Assembly: GCA_017881445.1 (NCBI GenBank)
Contig: JADGQX010000008.1
Location: forward strand, 1 to 43,080
Direction: 5' to 3'
DNA length: 43,080 nt
Source: Gemmatimonadota bacterium
GTDB taxonomy: Bacteria; Gemmatimonadota; Gemmatimonadetes; Longimicrobiales; RSA9
Made by a program: the position numbers and the translations under genes. Within the stretch, counting starts at the first letter, position 1, and every line of letters begins with the position of its first letter. Shown here piece by piece: positions 25,609-34,164 of the stretch. The notes beneath the pieces are model-generated. The model was not told the DNA's origin, searched no databases, and was given only the letters and a program-made list of their open reading frames with translations.

Positions 25609-27828
25609 TCAGAACGACACCCGGACGCCGGCGTTCAGCACCCGCCCCTCCAGGGGCGCCCATTCGTCGGTGGTCCAGCGGCCGCCCAGCCCGGGCGTGG
25701 CGCGCAGCAGCGGGTCCCAGCGGGTCTGGCGCACGTCCGTGAGATTCTCCGCGTTGGCGAACAGCTCGAAGCGGCCAACCCGCTTGGCGGCAATGACCTC
25801 CACGGTGGCGAAGCCCGGGGTGAAGGTGCGGTAGGGATCGTCCTCCACGCGCTGGCGGCCGGTGTAGAAGACCTCCAGCGCGACGCGGGCCCCGGCTTCG
25901 TCCTCCTCCCAGGCGACGTCCACGCCGCCGGCGTTGCGCGGCGTCAGCGGAATCTCGATGCGCGTGCCCTCGTCGGGCGAGAATTCCGTCGCCTGCTGGT
26001 GCGAGAAGGTGGCGGTGACCAGCAGCGGCTCACGGGCGTAGACCGCGAACAGCTCCGCGCCCGCCGTGCGGATCGGCCCGGCCGCGTTCACGAGCCGGAA
26101 GGCGGTAGAATCGCCGGGACGCGGCACGCGCGCAAAGGGCGGCGGCACGCGCGCGCTCAGCACCGGGTTCTGCACGCGCACGGCGAACAGGGTGCCGCTG
26201 AGCTGGAACGGCCCCACCTCGCCGCCCACGTCCAGCGACGCGCTGGACCCGGACTCCGCGCCCAGACGACCCGGCGGCGCCAGCCAGGTGAAGCCCACCT
26301 CCTCCACCTCCGACGACAACGGTGTGGGCGCGAAGAAGCCACGCCCGCCCGAGAGCCGCACGCTCCAATCGTCGCCCAGGCGGTAAAGCGCCGACACGCG
26401 CGGCGACAGGAACGTGCCGTAGCGGTCGTGCCGGTCGAGGCGGAGGCTCGCCTCCAGCGCCACGGCCTCGATGGGCGTGTACGTGTCCTCGGCGAAGAGC
26501 GATGCCGTGCCGAAGTCGAAGCCGAAGGTGTCGCGCGGGGCCGTCCGCAGCCCCTCGTACTCGCCCGAGAGGCCGAGCACCGCCGTGTTCCGGCTGCGGG
26601 CGAGCGACAGGGTCGCCTCGGCGAAGGCGTTGCGGCGGCTGTCCGTCTCGCTTGCGGCACCAAAGCGCCGGCCGTGGTGCGTCAGCATCGCCGACGCGCG
26701 CACGCCCAACAGCGTCGCGGGCGTCAGCAGCAGGTGGGCGACGACGCCGACGTCGCCGTGGCGCGTATCGAGCCCGTCCTCGAAGGGCACTCCCGACGGC
26801 GCCACGGCGCCCGGCACGGTCCCGCCCCGGCGGTTCTCCGCCATCCAGCCCGCCGTCAGCAGCAGCGAGCTGCCCCCCGGCGACGTCCAGAACAGTCGCG
26901 GCCTGGCCTCGGCGCGGTCGTACCCGGCCACGTCGGTCCAGCCGTCGCGGTCCACGTCCTCCTGCCCCTGCCGGTGCGCGCCGCCCAGGAAGGTGTATCC
27001 CCAGCGGTCGCTAAGGCGGCGCGACAGCCAGAGGAGCCCGTCCGTGCCGGCGCGCGTCGTCTGGCTCAGCAGGAGCCGCCGCCCGTCGGCCGGAGTGCGG
27101 GAGATCAGGTCCACGACGCCGCCCAGGGCGGACGGGCCGTAGAGCGCCGTGGCGGCGCCCTTGATCACCTCGACCTGGCGCAGGTCCAGCGGCGGCGACT
27201 GGACCAGGCTGAACGATGGCGCGTGCGCGCCGTACAACGGGAGGCCGTCCGTCAGCAGCAGCGTGTAGCGCCCCGGCAGTCCCTGCACCCGGATGGTCGC
27301 GCCGCCCAGCCCGGGCGCCACGGGCTGCACCTGGATCCCACCCATCTCGACCAGCAGGTTGGTCATGTCGCCCGGGCGCGTGAGCGACTTCTCCTCCACG
27401 TCCTCCGGCGCCAGCACCTCCACGCGTGTGGGCTCCTGCTCGATCCGCACCTCGGAGCGGGCCGCGTGCACGATGATGGGCGGCTCCTCCTGGGCGACCA
27501 CCATCAGCTCCACGGAGATCGCCGTGTCCGCCGACGGGCGCAGGAGCAGGGCGACGGTGTCCACGCCGTAGCCGGGCTTCCAGACCAGCACGCGCCGCAG
27601 GCCGGCCGGCAGCGTCAGCCGCGCGCGGCCCGCGCTGTCGCTGAGCACGAGCACGCCACCGCTGCGCACCTCCGCGCCCGGGAGCGCGCGGCCTTCGGCC
27701 GCCACGGAGACGGTCACGTGCCCGGGTGCCCCCTGGGCGGCCAGCGGATGGCGCGGCGCCATCAGGAATCCGGGAGCCAACATCAGGGCGGCCGCGATCC
27801 CCGCCGTGACACGTGCGGACTTCGTCAT
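25609..27828 (-). CDS. TonB-dependent outer-membrane receptor
   Basis: A 739-residue outer-membrane transporter. After a signal peptide (ITAGIAAALMLAPG-like, ending LAAQG) comes a carboxypeptidase-regulatory-like beta domain (about 35-115), the plug domain with IRVQGLPGRYTLLLTDGLPLYG and [23 protein letters not shown], and a 22-strand-type barrel ending in the outer-membrane terminal phenylalanine (VRVSF). A short DNA-like calcium motif (DVDRDGWTD) sits in a barrel loop. The ligand (siderophore, cobalamin, metal or glycan) cannot be read from sequence. It lies 16 bp after waaA and 26 bp before the JAMM gene, so probably one transcript. Confidence 0.93.
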   Translation of the reverse strand: MTKSARVTAGIAAALMLAPGFLMAPRHPLAAQGAPGHVTVSVAAEGRALPGAEVRSGGVLVLSDSAGRARLTLPAGLRRVLVWKPGYGVDTVALLLRPSADTAISVELMVVAQEEPPIIVHAARSEVRIEQEPTRVEVLAPEDVEEKSLTRPGDMTNLLVEMGGIQVQPVAPGLGGATIRVQGLPGRYTLLLTDGLPLYGAHAPSFSLVQSPPLDLRQVEVIKGAATALYGPSALGGVVDLISRTPADGRRLLLSQTTRAGTDGLLWLSRRLSDRWGYTFLGGAHRQGQEDVDRDGWTDVAGYDRAEARPRLFWTSPGGSSLLLTAGWMAENRRGGTVPGAVAPSGVPFEDGLDTRHGDVGVVAHLLLTPATLLGVRASAMLTHHGRRFGAASETDSRRNAFAEATLSLARSRNTAVLGLSGEYEGLRTAPRDTFGFDFGTASLFAEDTYTPIEAVALEASLRLDRHDRYGTFLSPRVSALYRLGDDWSVRLSGGRGFFAPTPLSSEVEEVGFTWLAPPGRLGAESGSSASLDVGGEVGPFQLSGTLFAVRVQNPVLSARVPPPFARVPRPGDSTAFRLVNAAGPIRTAGAELFAVYAREPLLVTATFSHQQATEFSPDEGTRIEIPLTPRNAGGVDVAWEEDEAGARVALEVFYTGRQRVEDDPYRTFTPGFATVEVIAAKRVGRFELFANAENLTDVRQTRWDPLLRATPGLGGRWTTDEWAPLEGRVLNAGVRVSF

Positions 27829-27844
27829 GTGGGTCCGTGCTCTC

Positions 27845-29251
27845 TCAGGCGCGGACCCGGGCGGCGGCCAGCTGCTCCAGCACCAGCTCCGCGTTGGCCG
27901 CCGCCCCGCCCAGCCGGGAGCGGACGTAGGCCTGGGCCGCGGCCGCCGCCCGCCGGCGGCTGGCGCCATCCGGCTGGCCGCACAGCTCGGCCAGGCAGCT
28001 CTCGAGCTCGCGCGCGTCGCTGACCTCCCAACCGCCGCCCGCCGCCTCCAGCTCGACCGCGTCCCGGGAGTTGCCCTGGGTGGGCCCGAACAGCACCGGC
28101 ACACCCAGGGCGGCGGGCTCGACCACGGAGTGCAGCCCGGCGGCATGGAAGCCGCCGCCGACGTAGGCCACGGTGGCCAGCGCGTAGAGGTCCGCCAGCA
28201 CCCCCACGCGGTCCACGACCACCACGTCCACCCCCCCGGTATCCTGCCCCGCCTCGATGGCGGCCAGGCGCGCATGCCGCAGGCCGGCGCCGGCGAGGCG
28301 CGCCTCCAGGGGGGCGAGGTGCTCCTCGTCGGGCTCGTGCGGGGCGATGACCAGGCGCCAGCGCCGGCCGGCGCCGGCTGCCGCCCGCGCCTGGACGAAG
28401 GCCGGGACCAGCCGCGCCTCGTCCGCGCCCCAGGTCGAGCCCGCGACCAGGGTGGTGGCGTCGGCGTCGCGCAGCCGCTCCAGCAGCGGGTCGGCCGGTC
28501 GCGCGCCGTGCACCCGCTCCCAGACCTGGTCGAAGCGGGCGTCGCCCGTGACGCGCACACGCTCCGCCGGCACGCCCAGGCGCGCGAAGCTGGCGGCATC
28601 GCCCTCGCCTACCGCGCCCACCGCCTGCAGCCGGCGGTAGGTGGGCCCCAGCAGGAAGCGCGAGGGCGGGCGCAGCCGGCTCGACCCCGCCGCCAGCACC
28701 GCGTTCACCATGGTCAGGCGCGCGCCCTGCCGGGCGGCCAGCGCGGAGAGCACGGGCCACGCCTCCGTGCGCACCCAGGCCAGGGCGGAGGGGCGCAGCG
28801 CCGCCAGGGCCCGGGTAACCTCGGCGGGCAGGTCCCAGGGCAGGTAGTCGGCCACGTCGGCGCCCACACGGGCGGCCAGCCGCTCGGCCGAGGGCGAGAA
28901 ATGGGTGAAGGCCACCTGCAGACCGGGGTCGCGCTCCCGCAGCGCGGCGATGATCGCCTGCGCCACGAGCGCCTCGCCCACGGAGGGGGCGTGCACCCAG
29001 ACCAGCGGGCGGGCGGGATCGCGCTCGGCTGCGGCCCAGGCCGTCAGGCGCGCCACGGCCCCGCGCCGGGCCTCGACCCCGCGCGCGACCTTGGCGTTCA
29101 TGCGCCCGGCCAGGGGCAGCAGCGGGCGCAGGGCGGCGAGGGCGCAGGCGTAGAGCCACTCGCGCGCGAGCAGCCGCCCGCCGGGCCGCTGCCGCTCCTC
29201 CAGCGGTGCGCTCCCGCCCGAGCGCTGTCGCTCCTCCGCGGGAGCGCTCAT
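27845..29251 (-). CDS. waaA: 3-deoxy-D-manno-octulosonic acid transferase
   Basis: A 468-residue GT30 enzyme (KdtA) that adds Kdo to lipid A precursor at the inner membrane. The N-terminal hydrophobic stretch (EWLYACALAALRPLLPLAG) is followed by VWVHAPSVGEA with the catalytic glutamate (E93). Further family marks are TEAWPVLSALAARQG, MVNAVL, VTGDARFD, AGSTWGADE, VIAPHEP and GGGFHAAGLHSVVEPAALGVPVLFGP. The GGHN of many homologs is replaced by AGLHS. The first 25 residues are a near-tandem repeat (SAPAEERQRSGG, SAPLEERQRPGG) encoded by two 36-bp units, absent from typical WaaA. ATGA overlap with the 65-aa gene upstream supports the start. Confidence 0.92.
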   Translation of the reverse strand: MSAPAEERQRSGGSAPLEERQRPGGRLLAREWLYACALAALRPLLPLAGRMNAKVARGVEARRGAVARLTAWAAAERDPARPLVWVHAPSVGEALVAQAIIAALRERDPGLQVAFTHFSPSAERLAARVGADVADYLPWDLPAEVTRALAALRPSALAWVRTEAWPVLSALAARQGARLTMVNAVLAAGSSRLRPPSRFLLGPTYRRLQAVGAVGEGDAASFARLGVPAERVRVTGDARFDQVWERVHGARPADPLLERLRDADATTLVAGSTWGADEARLVPAFVQARAAAGAGRRWRLVIAPHEPDEEHLAPLEARLAGAGLRHARLAAIEAGQDTGGVDVVVVDRVGVLADLYALATVAYVGGGFHAAGLHSVVEPAALGVPVLFGPTQGNSRDAVELEAAGGGWEVSDARELESCLAELCGQPDGASRRRAAAAAQAYVRSRLGGAAANAELVLEQLAAARVRA

Positions 29252-29445
29252 CCGGGCGCCAGCTCCCGGTTCTCCGGCTCGACCAGGCGGCGCACTTCCG
29301 CCACATCGGCGGACCGGGCCACCTCGGCGGGCAGCCGCTGCGCCGCCTGCGCCATGGCTTCGCCGAGGTGCGCCGCCTCCACGTCCTCGACGTGGTACTG
29401 GTAGCGCGACTGGCCGTGGCGCACGGTCACGCGGTAGATGGGCAT
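29248..29445 (-). CDS. Small conserved-looking protein of unknown function
   Basis: A 65-residue protein, MPIYRVTVRHGQSRYQYHVE at the start, with an alpha/beta pattern and an acidic C-terminus. CCAGGAG precedes the ATG at ideal spacing, and the stop overlaps the waaA start (ATGA), which supports real expression. I recognise no family. It is the first gene of the waaA-to-DUF4015 set. Confidence 0.65.
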   Translation of the reverse strand: MPIYRVTVRHGQSRYQYHVEDVEAAHLGEAMAQAAQRLPAEVARSADVAEVRRLVEPENRELAPG

Positions 29446-29501
29446 GGAGCTCCTGGATCGGGTTCGCGCCGGCAGGATGGACTCGGCGCCGTCGTCGCTC
29501 G

Positions 29502-29507
29502 TATATT
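29502..29507 (+). promoter_or_regulatory. Possible -10 element for a leaderless methyltransferase mRNA
   Basis: TATATT stands seven bases before the GTG at 29515, and no Shine-Dalgarno is present. A transcript starting at that distance from a -10 box would begin at the start codon itself. No clear -35 was found. Confidence 0.35.
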
Positions 29508-29514
29508 CGGCGCC

Positions 29515-30570
29515 GTGCGCTATATCGGCAACAAAACCAAGCTGCTCGACTTCATCGGCGAGGTGCTGGGCCGTCGCGGCATCCGCGGGGGCAGCGCCGT
29601 GGACCCCTTCTGCGGCACGGCCAGCGTGGCCCGCTCCCTCAAGCGACGAGGCTTCCGGGTGCTGGCGGCCGACGTGCTGGAGCTGGGTCACGTCTTCGCG
29701 CATGCCTACGTCCAGGCATCGCAGCTGCCCGACGTCGCCGCCCTGGCCGGCATGCTGGGGTCCCGCGTGGATTCCGCCACCGCCGTCGTCGCCCGGCTGA
29801 ACCGGCTGCGGCCCCGCCCCGGCTTCATCCACGCCCACTTCTCACCCGCCGGCGCCGACGGGCGCATGTATTTCACCCCCGAGAACGCGGCCCGCATCGA
29901 TGCCATCCGCTCCCTGCTGGGCGAGTGGCACGCCGACGGCCTGCTGGAGGAGGACGGCTTCTACCTGCTGGTCACGGCCCTGGTCGAGGCGGCGGACCGC
30001 GTGGCCAACACGACGGGGGTGTACGCCTCGTACGTCAAGAGCTGGCAGCCCAATGCGCTCAAGCCGCTGCACCTGCGACTGCCGCGCGTGGTGCCCGGCG
30101 TCGGCTCCCTGGCCGTGCGCGCCGATGCGCGCGCCCTGGTACCCGGCCTCGAGCCCTTCGACCTGCTCTACATCGATCCGCCCTACAACAACCGCCAGTA
30201 CCCGGCGTACTACCACATCCCCGAGATCATCGCCATGGGCTTCGCGCCGCCCCCGGTGCTGCGGGGCAAGGTCGGACTGATGCTGCACGACACCGACAAG
30301 CGCAGCCCGTTCACCAGCCGTCGCAAGGGACCCGCCGTGCTGGAGGAGCTGGTCGCCGGCGCCCGCTGCCGGCACATCGCCCTCAGCTACAATGCCGAGG
30401 GCGTCATCGGCGAGGAAACGATCGAGCGCATCCTGAAGGCGTACGGCCGGCAGGGTACCTACTACTGCTACAAGCGCCGCTATCGCCGCTACCGCTCCGA
30501 CGCCGACAGCGCCGCCCGCCGCTATCGCGCCGACGTGGTCGAGGAGCGGCTGTACTGCGTGGACCGCTAG
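29515..30570 (+). CDS. D12-class DNA N6-adenine methyltransferase
   Basis: A 351-residue alpha-class adenine methyltransferase. The order is the AdoMet-side motif RYIGNKTKLLDFI at the N-terminus, motif I as DPFCGTASVA (residues 30-39), and catalytic motif IV DPPYNNRQYPAYYH (from 221), then SYNAEG. No restriction endonuclease gene lies next to it, so it appears to be an orphan methylase for regulation or protection. GTG 29515 is chosen because homologs begin with the RYIG segment; an ATG in another frame at 29444 does not lead into it. The stop interlocks with the convergent gene's stop at 30567-30570. Confidence 0.88.
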   Translation: MRYIGNKTKLLDFIGEVLGRRGIRGGSAVDPFCGTASVARSLKRRGFRVLAADVLELGHVFAHAYVQASQLPDVAALAGMLGSRVDSATAVVARLNRLRPRPGFIHAHFSPAGADGRMYFTPENAARIDAIRSLLGEWHADGLLEEDGFYLLVTALVEAADRVANTTGVYASYVKSWQPNALKPLHLRLPRVVPGVGSLAVRADARALVPGLEPFDLLYIDPPYNNRQYPAYYHIPEIIAMGFAPPPVLRGKVGLMLHDTDKRSPFTSRRKGPAVLEELVAGARCRHIALSYNAEGVIGEETIERILKAYGRQGTYYCYKRRYRRYRSDADSAARRYRADVVEERLYCVDR

Positions 30571-32270
30571 CGCTCCGGCGCCGCCACGTCCGCCCGCAGC
30601 ACTCCGCCGGCCTCCGTGGTCACGCGTATGTCGCGGCCGTAGGCCCGGGTGCCGTCCAGACGCCGGACGATGGCGCGCAGCGTCACGGGTGCCCCGCCCG
30701 GGATGCCGCAGAGCAGGTAGCGCCCTCCCGCGTCGGTCGCCGCCTCCAGGTACTCCATGCGGATCACCACGGGCGACCCCTTGATTACCCGTTGCCAGCT
30801 GGCCCGCACCACCGTGCCGGCGCCCGCGTCCGCGACCTCGCCGAAGAGGATGGACGCATCGGGGAGCAGCGCCTCACCGCAGGCCCGGCGCCGGGCCTCC
30901 GCCCGCGTGGGCAGCCCCAGCGCGACCACGACCTCCGCCGTGCCTTCCACCAGCGCGCGCTGCGCCGGGGGCAGCACGGCCGCGGAGTCCAGCGCCGGAT
31001 GTGTGAAGGCGACGTCGTACCGTCCGGGCGGCACGCCGGCGATGCGGAAGCGACCGTCGTCGTCCGAGGACGTGGCGTAGACGGTGCCCGAAAGGTAGAC
31101 GCGGGCGCCGGCCAGCGGGCGCTGCCGGGCGCTGTCGTACACCACGCCGGTCACGGCACCCGCCGCCGCCGCGGCGGTCCCCCCGCCCGGCGTGGCGACG
31201 CCGGGAATCCGCATGTTCAGGACCTCGCCCGTGGTCTCGTGCAGGGCATAGGCCGAGATGTCGTCGAGACGGCCGCCCACGATGCGCATGGAGCGCCGCA
31301 GCAGCGGGAAGGTCAGCCGCCAGCGCTCCACGATCCAGGCGCCCGTGGGCAGGCGCCGGTACTCCACGCGGCCGCCGGCCTCCATCCCGGGGAATTCCAG
31401 CCCGGTGTATGTAAACTCGATGGAGCGCAGCTCGCCGGAGCGCGCATCCAGGAAGGCGGTGCCCTCGATGCCCACGGGTCCGCCGCGCCGGGCTCCCCGG
31501 AAGTTCACGGCCAGATCCCCCTCGGGCGTGTCAGAGCGGGGTCGCAGCTCGAGGCAGTTCGTGTCCAGGAACTCATCGGAAGCCAGAACCTCGTCGTCCG
31601 GTCCGGAGTAGACGAAGCCACCCGCCGCGTCGCGCTGCACGTACCCTTCCTTCGCCAGCTGCTTGGCCGACAGCGAGGCAAAGGGCCGGCTCGAGACGCC
31701 CACGCTCTCCTTTACGCTGTCGGACAACACCACGCGCGAGGGCAGCGCGATCACGCGCTCGTGGCGCCGCAGGGTGTACTCCACCCCGCGCAGGCCACCG
31801 GTCCAACTGCTGACCCGCAGCGCCTTGCGCACCTCCTCCCAGACCCGCGCGGTAGCCTCGCCCGCCCCGGGGCGGAGCTGGCAGCGCCGGCGACCCGACA
31901 CCTCGATGGCCGCCAGCGGGATCGCGTCCGCCTCCAGCGTGAGTGTCACCGACCGGCGCTCACCCGCCGCCAGCGTGAAGGGCGCGAGCTTGCGGGTGGT
32001 CATGCCCAGGCGCTCGGCCACCACGCCGTAGCGGCCGACACCGGGCGCGGTCAGCAGGAAGCGGCCGGCCTCGTCCGTCAGCACCGCCGTGCGATTGTGC
32101 CCCGCGGAGTCCTGCAGGACGACGAAGGCGCCGCCCAGCCCCACGCCGCCATCGGCATCCAGGACGCGACCGGCCACGGTCTGGCCGGCGGCCGGCATGC
32201 GTGCCAGCAGCAGGGCGAGCGCCGGGAGGGCCAGGCGGGCGCAGGACTGGAGGGTGCGGACTGGGATCAC
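30567..32270 (-). CDS. Secreted protein with two carboxypeptidase-regulatory-like (CnaB-type) domains
   Basis: A 567-residue exported protein. A signal peptide (ALPALALLLARMPAAGQ) is followed by a first beta-sandwich (about 30-110: [23 protein letters not shown] ... TDEAGRFLL), a central beta-rich region with no family I recognise, and a second regulatory-like domain (about 370-440: VTGVVYDSARQRPLAGARVYL ... DDDGRFRIAGVPPG). GTG 32270 with GGAG five bases upstream is preferred; the frame is open to ATG 32339. Such proteins are abundant in diderm soil bacteria and bind surfaces or carbohydrate, but the function here is unknown. DUF423 lies 47 bp upstream on the same strand. Confidence 0.75.
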   Translation of the reverse strand: MIPVRTLQSCARLALPALALLLARMPAAGQTVAGRVLDADGGVGLGGAFVVLQDSAGHNRTAVLTDEAGRFLLTAPGVGRYGVVAERLGMTTRKLAPFTLAAGERRSVTLTLEADAIPLAAIEVSGRRRCQLRPGAGEATARVWEEVRKALRVSSWTGGLRGVEYTLRRHERVIALPSRVVLSDSVKESVGVSSRPFASLSAKQLAKEGYVQRDAAGGFVYSGPDDEVLASDEFLDTNCLELRPRSDTPEGDLAVNFRGARRGGPVGIEGTAFLDARSGELRSIEFTYTGLEFPGMEAGGRVEYRRLPTGAWIVERWRLTFPLLRRSMRIVGGRLDDISAYALHETTGEVLNMRIPGVATPGGGTAAAAAGAVTGVVYDSARQRPLAGARVYLSGTVYATSSDDDGRFRIAGVPPGRYDVAFTHPALDSAAVLPPAQRALVEGTAEVVVALGLPTRAEARRRACGEALLPDASILFGEVADAGAGTVVRASWQRVIKGSPVVIRMEYLEAATDAGGRYLLCGIPGGAPVTLRAIVRRLDGTRAYGRDIRVTTEAGGVLRADVAAPER

Positions 32271-32317
32271 GGGAGCTCCAGCGTCGGAGCGGATGGGTTC
32301 GCGCCGGGCGTCGAGGG

Positions 32318-32686
32318 TCAGGCCCGGCCGGCCGCCCATGCGAGCAGCAGCCAGCCGGCCAGGAGGCTGAGCCCGCCGATGGGGGTGACCGCCCCCAGCC
32401 AGCGGGGCGCGCCGAAGGCGAGCGCGTACAGCGTTCCGGAGAAGATGGCGATGCCGGCGACGAATGCCCAGCCGGCCGCCACCGCGGCGCCGCCGGGAAA
32501 GCGGCCCGTGGCCCAGCCGACGGCCAGCAGCGCCAGGGCGTGGTACATCTGGTAGCGCACGCCGACCTCGTACACGTTCAGCCGGTCGGGCGCGAGCCGG
32601 CCCGACAGCGCGTGAGCGCCGAAGGCACCGAGCGCCACGGCCGCGAAGGCGAGCAGCGCCCCGATCACGAAGAAGGTCCGCTCCAT
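32318..32686 (-). CDS. DUF423 family membrane protein
   Basis: A 122-residue inner-membrane protein with about four hydrophobic helices, matching DUF423 in length and motif: the start ERTFFVIGALLAFAAVALGAFGAHAL and later YHALALLAVG and FSGTLYAL. Its biochemical role is not established. The start at 32686 gives the usual family N-terminus; the frame extends to 32755 but without support. It is transcribed divergently from the metallopeptidase gene at 32819. Confidence 0.9.
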   Translation of the reverse strand: MERTFFVIGALLAFAAVALGAFGAHALSGRLAPDRLNVYEVGVRYQMYHALALLAVGWATGRFPGGAAVAAGWAFVAGIAIFSGTLYALAFGAPRWLGAVTPIGGLSLLAGWLLLAWAAGRA

Positions 32687-32818
32687 GACGCGGAGGTTAC
32701 GCCCGCGACTCCGGCGCGTCAACGCCGCGGCGGCGCCATCGGCCATGCGTGGCACAAGGTGCTTCCCGGGCCTATCTTGCCCCTCTTGTCCCCCCCCACG
32801 GCACCCGAGCGCGAGCCC

Positions 32819-33910
32819 ATGCCACTTTCACGCCTCTTCCACCGGCCCCGAGGCCGGGCCGCTCTGTTGGCGCTCGCGCTGCCCGCGCTGCTGGCAGGCT
32901 GCTCGCCCACCTACGTGATCCGGGCGGGCATCGCCGAGGCCAGGATCCTGTCGCGCCGCCGGCCCATCGCCGACATCGTCGCCGATCCGGCCACCACGCC
33001 CGCCACGCGCCACAAGCTCGCGCTGGTGCTGGACGTCCGGACCTACGCCGACCGCGTGCTCGGGCTGCGCACCGGCGCGAGCTACACCACCTTCTCCCGC
33101 GTGGACAGCGACACGCTGCTGCTGGTCCTGCAGGCCGCGCCCAAGCTGGCGTTCCGCGAATACACCTGGTGGTTTCCCATCGTGGGGCGCGTGCCCTACA
33201 AGGGCTATTTCGACTTCGACCGCGCCCGCCAGGACGCCGCCGACCTCGAGCGGCAGGGCTACGACGCCTACGTCCGGCCCAGCAGCGCCTTCAGCACCCT
33301 GGGCTGGTTCAACGACCCGCTGCTGAGCACCATCCTGCGCTACGACGACCTGGACATCGCCAACACCGTCATCCACGAGCTCACCCACAACACGCTCTAC
33401 GCACCCAGCCAGATCGCCTTCAACGAGAGCTTCGCCAACTTCGTCGGCGGCCACGGCGCCATCGACTACGTCTGCTCCGTGGAGGGCGACGCCTCCCCCC
33501 GCTGCGACCTGGCCCGCCGCCGCTGGGCCGACGACCTCGTCTTCGGCCGCTTCCTCTCGGACCTCGTGGGTCGGCTCCAGGCCCTCTACGCCCACACCGA
33601 GCTGCCGGCCGCCACCCGCCTCGCCCTGCGCGACAGCGTCTTCCAGGACGCCCGTCACCGCTGGGCCGCCCAGACCGAGCCCGCCCTGCTGACCACACAG
33701 TACCGCGGCTGGGGCCAGCGCGCCGTGCTCAACAACGCCGCCATCATCGCCCGCCGCATCTACTACGACCGCCTCGACGTCTTCGAGGCCGCCTACGCCA
33801 GGACCGGCGGCGACCTGCGGAAATTCGTGGCGGCCGTGAAGGATGCCGTCGGAAAGCAGAAGGACGCATACCAGGCAGTCGCGGGAATCGGCGTGACACC
33901 CGGAAGCTGA
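32819..33910 (+). CDS. Predicted zinc aminopeptidase, lipoprotein
   Basis: A 363-residue protein of the predicted aminopeptidase group (PF10023 type). A lipobox LLAGCS follows the hydrophobic leader, so it should be lipid-anchored. The active site is VIHELTHNTLY, an HExxH, with a likely third ligand glutamate in FNESFANFVGGHGA. Early segments YTWWFPIVGRVPYKGYFD and GYDAYVRPSSAFSTLGWFNDP match the family. No membrane partner or operon is evident. Substrate specificity is unproven for the family. Confidence 0.88.
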   Translation: MPLSRLFHRPRGRAALLALALPALLAGCSPTYVIRAGIAEARILSRRRPIADIVADPATTPATRHKLALVLDVRTYADRVLGLRTGASYTTFSRVDSDTLLLVLQAAPKLAFREYTWWFPIVGRVPYKGYFDFDRARQDAADLERQGYDAYVRPSSAFSTLGWFNDPLLSTILRYDDLDIANTVIHELTHNTLYAPSQIAFNESFANFVGGHGAIDYVCSVEGDASPRCDLARRRWADDLVFGRFLSDLVGRLQALYAHTELPAATRLALRDSVFQDARHRWAAQTEPALLTTQYRGWGQRAVLNNAAIIARRIYYDRLDVFEAAYARTGGDLRKFVAAVKDAVGKQKDAYQAVAGIGVTPGS

Positions 33911-33921
33911 GGACGCCCGGC

Positions 33922-34039
33922 CCTTAACCTCCTGCTCCTGCTCCGGCTTCCCCTGATCTCGCCCCTTCCCCCTCAGCGCTCAGGGTGAAGCGCAAAGACC
34001 AGGGCAAGCGAAAGGGAAAGCAGGAGCAGGAGGTTAAGG
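33922..34039. repeat. 19-bp perfect inverted repeat
   Basis: CCTTAACCTCCTGCTCCTG at 33922-33940 is exactly repeated inverted at 34021-34039, extendable by two more pairs inward. The loop of about 75 bp has smaller pairings around CCTCAGCGCTCAGG (33971-33984). It lies between the peptidase stop and the leuS promoter. It may end transcription, though no T-run follows, or be another palindromic repeat family. Confidence 0.8.
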
Positions 34040-34094
34040 CCTTCCCGGGCCCGGGCGGCCGCGCTGACCTCCGCCGCTCTGCGGGCGCCCTCGG

Positions 34095-34124
34095 TTGAAC
34101 GCACCCGCCGCTTGGCGGGATAAT
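34095..34124 (+). promoter_or_regulatory. leuS promoter with palindromic spacer
   Basis: TTGAAC (34095-34100), an 18-bp spacer and GATAAT (34119-34124) make a good sigma70-type promoter 41 bp before the leuS ATG. The spacer and first -10 base contain a perfect hairpin CCCGCC-gctt-GGCGGG (34104-34119), placed like an operator. Confidence 0.65.
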
Positions 34125-34164
34125 GCTCGTTTAACGCGATACTTACCTCCGACGGGCGCCAGCC

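Noticed and set aside
34125-34164. T-box leader upstream of leuS
   Set aside because: Only about 35 bases lie between the likely transcription start and the ATG, and no T-box core sequence is present.
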